From the IMG/VR virus record IMGVR_UViG_3300045051_000172, positions 55,479 to 119,478 of that record: 64,000 nucleotides of DNA; one strand, given 5' to 3'. This document shows, piece after piece, positions 33,080 to 39,455 of this stretch. The first letter of the stretch is position 1, and each line of letters starts with the position of its first letter. Both the position numbers and the translations under genes were made by a program. Origin of the DNA: a virus. The notes under the pieces were generated by a model. That model saw only the letters and a list, made by a program, of their open reading frames with translations. It had not been told where the DNA came from and did no database searches.

Positions 33080-33088
33080 TGCTATGAT
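33080..33088 (+). promoter_or_regulatory. Extended -10 promoter upstream of 33130
   Basis: TGCTATGAT without a recognisable -35, followed by an AAGGAG ribosome site. The same form (TGCTACGAT) precedes the capsid gene. Confidence 0.4.
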
Positions 33089-33129
33089 AAGGCATAGATT
33101 TAACCGCTAGGTAACAAGGAGATTTTCAA

Positions 33130-33345
33130 ATGGCGCTATCAAAAGGTCGACGACAAGGACGAAGTTTACGAAAGACGAATACCATTAAGCCAAAATCGGC
33201 TGAACAAGGTATGCTCATCAATCAAGATTCTCTTATTGATGTATTGAATGCAATCAAAGAAGCAGTTGCTGACGCGACTGATCTTGCTACGCTTCAATCT
33301 GGAATTGCAGCGATTTCTATTCCAAGCAAACTGAGACTTCGATAA
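33130..33345 (+). CDS. Small basic protein, 71 aa
   Basis: Arg/Lys-rich N-terminus (SKGRRQGRSLRKTN), then a helical segment. Strong AAGGAG upstream. Sits between protease and scaffold, so it may be a minor or internal head protein. Family unknown. Confidence 0.5.
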   Translation: MALSKGRRQGRSLRKTNTIKPKSAEQGMLINQDSLIDVLNAIKEAVADATDLATLQSGIAAISIPSKLRLR

Positions 33346-33376
33346 TTTTTAGAAAAGTTTTAACGGAGGCGTTATC

Positions 33377-34288
33377 ATGGCAGATCAAGTTCAAAATACA
33401 GAAGAACTCAAAAAATCAATGGATCAATTGATCGAAGAGTTTTTTGCGGAAGAAGAGGCCACTGCCTCCGAAGAAGTTAAAAAATCTGAGCCCAAGGCTG
33501 AGGAAAAGAAGGAAGAGGGTACGGCCACTTTAGAAAAAGCATCTGATGCTATTTCTCAAATCATCGGCGAACCCAAACAAGCTAAGGAAGAAAGTGACCC
33601 GAACAAAACTCCGGCCACTTTAGCTGACTCTTCAGATAACAACATCAAAGAGAAATCTGAAGATGATGAAAAGAACGGCAAAAAACGCGGTCGTCCAAAT
33701 GACCTTTCTCAAATGTCAATGCGAGATATGTCTACTGGCGAAAGCAAGGGCTCTTATGATGCTTCTATCGCAGAAGCGGCTGTTTCTCCTGCCAAAGCAG
33801 AAGACAGCCAAGTTTCTCCTCCTGAGCACATGAAAAAAGCTGAGACTGTTGAAATCTCCAAAGAAGAATACGAAGCTCTTAAGAAATCTGCTGAAGAAAA
33901 TAAAAAGGCAGAAGAACTTAAGAAAGCTGAAGTAGTCAAAGCTGACACTGAGCGACTTGTTAAGTCTGCCGTTGAAAGCGCTACTGCTGAAATTCGAAAA
34001 GAAAAAGACGAAATCGCCAAGAAACTTGAAGAAACTACTATTCTTGTCAAATCGTTCTTGAAACAACCGAAACCTCGTAAATCGATCTCTTCTGTGGCCG
34101 CTCTCGAAAAAGGCGGATACGAAGGCGAACAAGCCAAAGTGTTCAGCAAGTCAGAAATGCTTGATGCCGCTGAAGAACTTGTTAAGTCGAAAGAACTTAC
34201 GATGGAAGACGTTATTGAACTCGAAAACACGGGCACGATTCACGATAAGTCGAAGCGCGCTGCTGTTGAACGAAAACTTCGTTCTTAA
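33377..34288 (+). CDS. Probable scaffold protein, 303 aa
   Basis: Highly charged, Glu/Lys/Ser-rich, with long helical coiled-coil stretches (about 155-225), no Cys and no hydrophobic core, as in phage scaffolds. An AT-hook-like KKRGRPND lies near residue 100. Located between protease and capsid genes, the classic scaffold place. Many Lys-Ser pairs recur. Called from composition and location. Confidence 0.65.
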   Translation: MADQVQNTEELKKSMDQLIEEFFAEEEATASEEVKKSEPKAEEKKEEGTATLEKASDAISQIIGEPKQAKEESDPNKTPATLADSSDNNIKEKSEDDEKNGKKRGRPNDLSQMSMRDMSTGESKGSYDASIAEAAVSPAKAEDSQVSPPEHMKKAETVEISKEEYEALKKSAEENKKAEELKKAEVVKADTERLVKSAVESATAEIRKEKDEIAKKLEETTILVKSFLKQPKPRKSISSVAALEKGGYEGEQAKVFSKSEMLDAAEELVKSKELTMEDVIELENTGTIHDKSKRAAVERKLRS

Positions 34289-34313
34289 TTTCTAAAAGTT
34301 CAATTTAAGTTTG

Positions 34314-34322
34314 TGCTACGAT
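34314..34322 (+). promoter_or_regulatory. Extended -10 promoter of the major capsid gene
   Basis: TGCTACGAT with no clear -35. It gives the capsid mRNA a leader of about 95 nt. Confidence 0.45.
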
Positions 34323-34339
34323 AGGTTATCCAATACCCT

Positions 34340-34380
34340 GGACTCAACCTCAACCGAGTCCTACAGCCAGTTTACCGGCT
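34340..34380 (+). promoter_or_regulatory. Structured 5' leader of the capsid mRNA
   Basis: Two hairpins: GGACTC (34340-34345) with GAGTCC (34356-34361), and AGCC (34365-34368) with GGCT (34377-34380). They precede an AAGGAG ribosome site. They may stabilise this high-level message. Confidence 0.4.
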
Positions 34381-34422
34381 AAAGTCCCACAAAGGACACA
34401 TTCCACTAAGGAGTATTTTAAA

Positions 34423-35856
34423 ATGGATAGTCTTAATCAACTACCCCAAGATCTTACTGGCTTTGGTGCTGCTAATGCTCAAGAAATCGAACAACTTCAA
34501 AAAGCGTTGTCAATCGGTTCTGAATATGCTACGCAAACCCCTGGGACATTAACCCAAGGTGCTGCGCTTGCTGTTGAAGACCTTGACCGTACTTTGAAAC
34601 TCGTTACCCACAGCATGGAACACATCAAGCTTTGGAAAGATATTGGTAAAGAAAAAGTGAGCCAAACGGTTCATGAATTTAACGTGCAAAACAGCTATGG
34701 AAATGAAGTTCCCGTATTTTTTCAAATGGGCGGAACTCCATCTTCAACCGATGCTAAATATGCTCGCGATGTCGCGATTGTAAAGTATCTTGGAACCCAA
34801 GGACAAGTTCAACACAACTTGACCCTTATCCAAGCCGCTCACGGTCCCGTTATCGCTCGCGAAGTCAAGAACAAGACGATTGAACTCTTGTCGCGTAATG
34901 AACGCGCCATGTTCAGCGCTGATTCTTCGATCAACTCGCTTGAGTATGATGGTATCGAAGCTCAAATCGCTTCAAAAGAAGGTCAAGCTAAGTACAAATC
35001 GACTGCTTTCGCAGGATATGATGGTCTCGGCGTTGACGATTCCGTATTTATCGACATGCGAAGCCGTGACGATATCTTGGATGAAGACTCTTGTGAAGAA
35101 GCCTGCTTGAGAGCAGTGAATAACTTTGGTATGCCAATGGATATGTACTTGGCCACCGACGTTCACTCTGATTTCAGCCGCGCTTTCTACGCAAAGCAAG
35201 TTACTCGTCCTGGAGATCGATCTGCTGCTGGTTACTTGGTTCCTGAATTCGTTGGAACTTTGAATTTCCGATTCAAAGCTAACTTGTTCAACCGAGCCCG
35301 CAAATCGCCTCTCGCTTCTGCGGTTTCTGCTTCTGCAGCTCCCACTCTCGCTTCGCCACTCAGCCCTGCTGACGCGGCTTCCGAGTTTGCTTCTGACGAC
35401 GCTGGTACCTATGGCTACAAGATTTCTGCAGTATATTCGGATGGCGAAACCCTTCCGTCTTCTGAGTCTTCTTTGGCTGTTGCCGCTGGCGACAAAGTAA
35501 CGCTTGCAATCACCTACTCAGGCTCGCCTGTTTACTTGAATGCATTCCGTTCTGCGAAAGATGCTGCTGGTTCTAATTGGCAATTCATTGGTCGAATCGC
35601 ACCTGCTGGTTCGGGCAATGCTCATAACGTCGATTACAACAAAAAGCTTCCTGGACGCAGTTCAGCTTTCTTACTTATGCATGATCCGGATGCGCTTGTT
35701 TTCAAGCAACTCGGCTCTATGATTAAGTATGACTTGGCTGTTACTGACACTTCGTACAAATGGTTACAACTGTTGTACGGAATGGTCGTTATCCAAGCTC
35801 CTCGTAAACACATTATTCTTGAGAATATTGCGTTGTCGAGAGATGTTTCGGCTTAA
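34423..35856 (+). CDS. Major capsid protein
   Basis: 477 aa, probable HK97 fold. Placed after protease and scaffold, behind its own promoter and a strong ribosome site, and followed by the strongest terminator in the window. Residues 1-60 form a helical N-arm likely removed in maturation. About residues 290-410 are Ala/Ser-rich, with GTYGYKISAVYSDGETLPSS and later VYLNAFRSA, which looks like an inserted Ig/FN3-type domain. The C-terminal KWLQLLYGMVVIQAPRKH segment fits the P-domain end. Confidence 0.82.
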   Translation: MDSLNQLPQDLTGFGAANAQEIEQLQKALSIGSEYATQTPGTLTQGAALAVEDLDRTLKLVTHSMEHIKLWKDIGKEKVSQTVHEFNVQNSYGNEVPVFFQMGGTPSSTDAKYARDVAIVKYLGTQGQVQHNLTLIQAAHGPVIAREVKNKTIELLSRNERAMFSADSSINSLEYDGIEAQIASKEGQAKYKSTAFAGYDGLGVDDSVFIDMRSRDDILDEDSCEEACLRAVNNFGMPMDMYLATDVHSDFSRAFYAKQVTRPGDRSAAGYLVPEFVGTLNFRFKANLFNRARKSPLASAVSASAAPTLASPLSPADAASEFASDDAGTYGYKISAVYSDGETLPSSESSLAVAAGDKVTLAITYSGSPVYLNAFRSAKDAAGSNWQFIGRIAPAGSGNAHNVDYNKKLPGRSSAFLLMHDPDALVFKQLGSMIKYDLAVTDTSYKWLQLLYGMVVIQAPRKHIILENIALSRDVSA

Positions 35857-35887
35857 TTCTAAACCTCAGTAAGTCCTGAGTAAGAGA

Positions 35888-35924
35888 GGCTCCTAGGTGA
35901 AAACTTAGGGGCCTTTTCTTTTTT
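35888..35924 (+). terminator. Strong Rho-independent terminator after the capsid gene
   Basis: A 10-bp stem GGCTCCTAGG (35888-35897) with CTTAGGGGCC (35904-35913), including two G-U pairs, a 6-nt loop and a TTTTCTTTTTT tract. Confidence 0.85.
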
Positions 35925-35946
35925 GTGCGAAAGAAAATAAATCCAA

Positions 35947-35955
35947 TGATATACT
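35947..35955 (+). promoter_or_regulatory. Extended -10 promoter upstream of 35978
   Basis: TGATATACT (hexamer 35950-35955). The core GATATACT recurs ahead of the genes at 45834, 51379 and 51839. Confidence 0.45.
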
Positions 35956-35977
35956 GTAGTTAGAAAGAGGTGTTTAT

Positions 35978-36319
35978 ATGGGGATTTCACAATTTTTAAT
36001 CAATTTAGCGAATCAAGCCGACCCTAGAGATAAGGTTTCGGGCGAAATTCTTCTTATTTCGGAAATGATGAAGATTATGGCGGGAGATCAGTCTCTTGCT
36101 TTGGATCATTTCATTTCCAAAGCTCAAGCGGAAAGCGACGATGAAACTTATAATTTCTTGTCGAATATCAAATCTGCTTGCGAAGAATTAAGCGAGAAGC
36201 AAGATGGAGCCTTTGTTCCTGGAACTCCAGCGAACTGGGCAGTTGCTCCTACTAGCGTTCAAGAAGCTATCGATATGTTGGCTGAGAAAGTATCCGACGG
36301 CGGAGTTGATCCTGTCTAA
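35978..36319 (+). CDS. Hypothetical protein, 113 aa
   Basis: Helical and acidic, with no Cys; the tail ends DGGVDPV. It lies alone between the capsid terminator and a convergent minus-strand gene, whose stop it overlaps. It may be a capsid accessory protein by place. Confidence 0.5.
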   Translation: MGISQFLINLANQADPRDKVSGEILLISEMMKIMAGDQSLALDHFISKAQAESDDETYNFLSNIKSACEELSEKQDGAFVPGTPANWAVAPTSVQEAIDMLAEKVSDGGVDPV

Positions 36320-36891
36320 GGTTCAGTTCTAGGTTCTTCTTGAAGATACCCATCAAGTTCGGTTTTAGTTCCGAACATCTTCAGGATTTCTAAAGCTTTT
36401 AACATGGTGAGACCGTCTAGGTAGGAAGTTCTTACGAGACGGTCTCTCACGTTATCAAAGTCATTATCATCATCTACACAGACAAACTTATCCCGAGGAA
36501 CATTGTTCTCTTGGGCCCATTTGAGGCAGAGATCTCCTCGTTGAAGTATATTTGGATTGCCCCAGCTCGTGCGACCTTCCATTTTGTCTCCTGTTAAAAC
36601 TTCAGTCATAGCGATCAATTTCTCTTGTGGAACTCCGTGTTTCTTAAGAATCCATTTGATTTGATCTAAGGTAAAGTGCTTCCTCCAACTGGAAGAAATT
36701 ACGATTCGAATTTCTTTATCTTCTGAGAGAATGAACTTCAGGGCTTCCACACAATAGGGGTTGATGCTCCTAGAAGCAGCCCTCTTCGCTCGATCCTTTG
36801 CCGTCGAATAAAGACTCGGAAAGGAATTCCTGTGAAGATCATGGGCAACATTATTTAAAACTCCATCAAAATCTAAGAATAGAATCTTCAT
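36316..36891 (-). CDS. HAD-family phosphatase-like protein
   Basis: 191 aa. Motif I FLDFDGVLNN (D7 and D9), motif II VISSSWRK and motif III/IV region CVDDDNDFDNV. This matches the HAD domain found in phage and Swiss-army-knife RNA repair proteins. It may act as a nucleotide or nucleic acid 5'/3' phosphatase; the substrate is unknown. Last gene of a four-gene minus-strand cassette. Confidence 0.75.
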   Translation of the reverse strand: MKILFLDFDGVLNNVAHDLHRNSFPSLYSTAKDRAKRAASRSINPYCVEALKFILSEDKEIRIVISSSWRKHFTLDQIKWILKKHGVPQEKLIAMTEVLTGDKMEGRTSWGNPNILQRGDLCLKWAQENNVPRDKFVCVDDDNDFDNVRDRLVRTSYLDGLTMLKALEILKMFGTKTELDGYLQEEPRTEP

Positions 36892-37063
36892 TTTTCACCC
36901 TATCAGTCCAGGCATGTTTGCAAGTTAAGCAGTCATAATGTCGATAAGTTCGAATTAATACGGGCCGAATAATACTTTCAGCGCAGATTTCAGTATTGGG
37001 AGTTTTGGTTTCTGGCCAAACCATCGAAGAGGTCCATTGACTGTTACATTTAGGACAATTCAT
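36866..37063 (-). CDS. Zinc-ribbon protein, 65 aa
   Basis: CPKC (3-6) and CLTC pairs make a four-Cys ribbon around a long beta hairpin, similar in layout to the zinc ribbon of NrdR. Overlaps the HAD gene by 26 bp and the upstream gene by 4 bp. Confidence 0.6.
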   Translation of the reverse strand: MNCPKCNSQWTSSMVWPETKTPNTEICAESIIRPVLIRTYRHYDCLTCKHAWTDRVKNEDSILRF

Positions 37064-37500
37064 TTTATTTCCTGATCTACTGGAACGAATATATCGAAGC
37101 CGGTGTCATCTTCTGGAGCTTCAACTGAATCCGGGAATACAATTCCGAATTTATATCTTTGGTATTCGAATCTGTTTCCAGTCCATATAGCCTCTTCGGC
37201 GTTCCGGCAATGACCATAATAAGTTCTTCCCACTACATAATCTGACTTGGGGATCATTCCAGCTTCATAGGCTTTTTTAAGACAACCCTCTTTATCGGCT
37301 TTCATGTCTCCTGGACGGAGGAAGGTGTGATAGATCTCGTGAGCTTTCAATCGAAAATCTTTCTTGTCCTGGCATTTTTTACTGCAGAAATGTTCTTCAA
37401 ATCCATCTCTGAATCGTTTGAGCCAGATAGTATTGTCTGCAGTGTAGAAATCTAAAAAGGCCCGACAAGTATCGCAGGTATATCCGTCATCTCTTTCCAT
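37060..37500 (-). CDS. Conserved phage protein with zinc-finger-like Cys pairs, 146 aa
   Basis: The ATG at 37500 follows GGAG; an upstream start at 37563 lacks a ribosome site. N-terminal CDTC and CSKKC pairs. The C-half shows GRTYYGHCRNAEEAIWTG, a KFGIVFPD segment and DTGFDIFVPV, a pattern shared with a hypothetical family in T4-like phages. Function unknown. Confidence 0.6.
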   Translation of the reverse strand: MERDDGYTCDTCRAFLDFYTADNTIWLKRFRDGFEEHFCSKKCQDKKDFRLKAHEIYHTFLRPGDMKADKEGCLKKAYEAGMIPKSDYVVGRTYYGHCRNAEEAIWTGNRFEYQRYKFGIVFPDSVEAPEDDTGFDIFVPVDQEIK

Positions 37501-38044
37501 CGATAATCTCCATGATTTGATCGATTGAAACAGGATAGTAATCCCAAACGTCAACTCCAACATTAATCATGCGTCCGTTGACTTTCCAAGAACCATGAAC
37601 GTGTCCATGAATCAACCATTGACCTTGATCTTTAGGGCGGCGCTCGGCGTAGCGAACTTTATAGTTATTCCTCTCGGCATCCGCCTGTTCTCCAGAGAGG
37701 TAGGGATAGTGGCAGAGAATAGCCTTGTGACCGTTTGGAAGGGCATATTGGGCGCGGGTCACGATAGTCTCGAAGCAATCTCTCGGAATATTCTTCTCTT
37801 TATCGTGGTTACCTTGGATCAAAACTTTGGTTCCATTGAGATCCTGGAGCACTTTACGAGTGCTGGAGGATTGCATGAAGGAGAAGTCGCCGACGATCAT
37901 TACACGATCTCTAGGGGCAACCCGTTCGTTCCAGCGGCGTTTTAACTCACGGTGCATCTCTTCAAGGTCAGCAAAGGGCCTGTTCGATAACTGAAGAATG
38001 TTTTTGTGCCCGAAATGTTCGTCGGACGAGAACCAGTCAGCCAT
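37487..38044 (-). CDS. Calcineurin-like phosphoesterase
   Basis: 185 aa. FSSDEHFGHKN, VGDFSF, QGNHDKEK, LCHYPY and IHGHVHGSW give the full two-metal site. This compact form is common in phages and is thought to act on small phosphoesters or cyclic nucleotides. A TATTCT box lies 5 nt before the ATG, so the mRNA may be leaderless. It heads the cassette. Confidence 0.82.
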   Translation of the reverse strand: MADWFSSDEHFGHKNILQLSNRPFADLEEMHRELKRRWNERVAPRDRVMIVGDFSFMQSSSTRKVLQDLNGTKVLIQGNHDKEKNIPRDCFETIVTRAQYALPNGHKAILCHYPYLSGEQADAERNNYKVRYAERRPKDQGQWLIHGHVHGSWKVNGRMINVGVDVWDYYPVSIDQIMEIIDGKR

Positions 38045-38049
38045 AAGCC

Positions 38050-38078
38050 AGAATACTCCAATTTTATCTATTTTTCAA
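38050..38078 (-). promoter_or_regulatory. Promoter giving a leaderless mRNA for 38044
   Basis: Minus strand: TTGAAA (38078-38073), 17-bp spacer and TATTCT (38055-38050), then 5 nt to the ATG. Confidence 0.5.
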
Positions 38079-38106
38079 TTGTTGCCCCTGAGGCAATTTA
38101 TGTCAA
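38078..38106 (-). promoter_or_regulatory. Second minus-strand promoter of the cassette
   Basis: Minus strand: TTGACA (38106-38101), 17-bp spacer and AACAAT (38083-38078). The spacer contains the inverted repeat TTGCC/GGCAA, which could be a repressor site. Confidence 0.45.
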
Positions 38107-38112
38107 GTAAAA

Positions 38113-38163
38113 TGCATGAAAAACTTGACTCTTTTACATGAAACGTGATTAAAATTTCATGCA
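38113..38163. repeat. CATGAAA inverted repeat array
   Basis: TGCATGAAA (38113-38121) and its inverse TTTCATGCA (38155-38163), with a further ACATGAAA at 38136-38143. Lies between divergent promoters, so it is a likely operator. Confidence 0.5.
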
Positions 38164-38196
38164 CTTAGTCTCATAAGTTATTGAAATCATTGACGG

Positions 38197-38224
38197 TTGA
38201 CTTTCTCTACCAATTTAGTATACT
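38197..38224 (+). promoter_or_regulatory. Promoter of the 38243 operon
   Basis: TTGACT (38197-38202), 16-bp spacer and TATACT (38219-38224), followed by AGGAGG. Confidence 0.55.
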
Positions 38225-38242
38225 GACTTTAGGAGGAAAGCT

Positions 38243-38431
38243 ATGAACACAAATATCAAATCAAATCACAGTCACCTGATTGGTCAAGCCGTGAAAGGTT
38301 TCCGCAAATCCAAGATTCTCTCGATCAACGAAGACCATGAAATCACTTTTGAGTATGAAGTGCTTCCTGGAGTTGTTAAGCAAGACACCCGAGATTTAGC
38401 TCAGGTTGAAGTGCTTACTATCGGAGGATAA
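38243..38431 (+). CDS. Hypothetical protein, 62 aa
   Basis: First gene of a dense run of small genes, with promoter and AGGAGG directly upstream. Looks like a small beta-rich domain. No family recognised. Confidence 0.6.
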   Translation: MNTNIKSNHSHLIGQAVKGFRKSKILSINEDHEITFEYEVLPGVVKQDTRDLAQVEVLTIGG

Positions 38432-38459
38432 CTTGAGCGAATTAGCCAGGAGACGTGAA

Positions 38460-38654
38460 ATGAAAAGTATGTATATCGGAAATGCTTATCCAGTTCCCCA
38501 CGAGTGCAAGACTTGCAAGTTCGAATGGAACGAAGGAATGTACTACGAACGAGATACAAACTACGAAGGTTACGTTCTCGAAGACGGCGGAACTTGCCCT
38601 AATTGCGGCGAAGAAGATGAAAAATTAGTTGGAAAAAAGGAGAATCTTAAATGA
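38460..38654 (+). CDS. Zinc-ribbon protein, 64 aa
   Basis: The ATG at 38460 has CAGGAG 7 nt upstream; earlier in-frame starts lack a site. Cys pairs CKTC and CPNC about 35 residues apart form a ribbon. Acidic. Overlaps the next gene by 4 bp. Confidence 0.6.
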   Translation: MKSMYIGNAYPVPHECKTCKFEWNEGMYYERDTNYEGYVLEDGGTCPNCGEEDEKLVGKKENLK

Positions 38655-38929
38655 AAACTACTTTATTGGCTCTCGTAATTTTAGCTTTAGGTGGAGCGGT
38701 TGGTTATCAACAACTTCAAATCAAAGCTTTGAAGGAAGATCACGTTTATCTCAAGGACGCGACTTTGAAAGTCATACAACGCATTGACGAGGAGTTCGTT
38801 CTTATGAATGATAATTACACTAGCCGCCAAAATCGATTGCAAGATTCTCTCGAAGAGCGAATCGGAACTTTGGAACGAGATTTAGAAGATCTTAAGTTTT
38901 TATTTGGTACGAAGAAAAAGAGAAAGTAA
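38651..38929 (+). CDS. Membrane-anchored coiled-coil protein, 92 aa
   Basis: Hydrophobic N-terminus (about 3-19), then a heptad coiled coil to about residue 85 and a Lys-rich tail. Topology resembles an inner-membrane spanin subunit or a structural anchor. Family unknown. Confidence 0.55.
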   Translation: MKTTLLALVILALGGAVGYQQLQIKALKEDHVYLKDATLKVIQRIDEEFVLMNDNYTSRQNRLQDSLEERIGTLERDLEDLKFLFGTKKKRK

Positions 38930-39030
38930 TGACTAACGAAGAATGGCTTCGAATTCTTCTGTTTACAATCGGATTCCTAGCCGGGGTTGCTTTCGAAAGG
39001 CTTCCAGATTTTGATAAGGACGAGGAATGA
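38929..39030 (+). CDS. Tiny membrane protein, 33 aa
   Basis: Joined to its neighbours by TAATG at the start and ATGA at the end, which supports translation. One helix (WLRILLFTIGFLAGVAF) is followed by an acidic tail. Function unknown. Confidence 0.5.
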   Translation: MTNEEWLRILLFTIGFLAGVAFERLPDFDKDEE

Positions 39031-39455
39031 AAGACAAGGACAAACGGTCAGACATTAGAATTCCCTTGCTATCCGAAACGGTAGCAATTTCTTCGGATTT
39101 CTATTTTGATCGCCTTGATGTGGCTGATATTTGTTCAGGAGGAATTTTCGTCAAGATAAAAGAACCTAACCAATTTTTGAAAGCCAAGACTAAAGTTAAG
39201 ATCATTTTCACGTTACCAGGGGATCTCGGAGACCTAGATCTGACTGGAGAAGTTTGTCGAGTTAATTGGATGTTGAGTAAGAAAAAGAACATTACAGTTT
39301 TGGGAATGGCTATTAAATTTGACCCAATGGATGCTGGTCGCAAGAAGATTATGGATGCTTACAGAATTTATTTGAGGAATAAACAAATAATTACCGTCTC
39401 CAAAAGAATCATTGAAGAATTTTTTGGAGATCAAGGACCTAAGAAACTCCTATGA
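39027..39455 (+). CDS. PilZ-domain protein (putative c-di-GMP receptor)
   Basis: 142 aa. The N-terminus has a basic stretch KDKRSDIRIP at the place of the RxxxR loop, and the barrel shows VADICSGGIFVKIKEP, matching the D-x-S-x-G-G binding motif. The remaining beta strands and a closing helix fit the fold. PilZ proteins bind cyclic di-GMP and control motility, polysaccharide or transcription. In this context it could sense host c-di-GMP. The RxxxR spacing is imperfect, so binding is not certain. Confidence 0.7.
   Translation: MKDKDKRSDIRIPLLSETVAISSDFYFDRLDVADICSGGIFVKIKEPNQFLKAKTKVKIIFTLPGDLGDLDLTGEVCRVNWMLSKKKNITVLGMAIKFDPMDAGRKKIMDAYRIYLRNKQIITVSKRIIEEFFGDQGPKKLL

Noticed and set aside
33716-34236. 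138-aa and 160-aa minus-strand frames under the scaffold gene
   Set aside because: Ser- and Phe-rich low-complexity shadows of the Lys/Glu-rich plus-strand gene.
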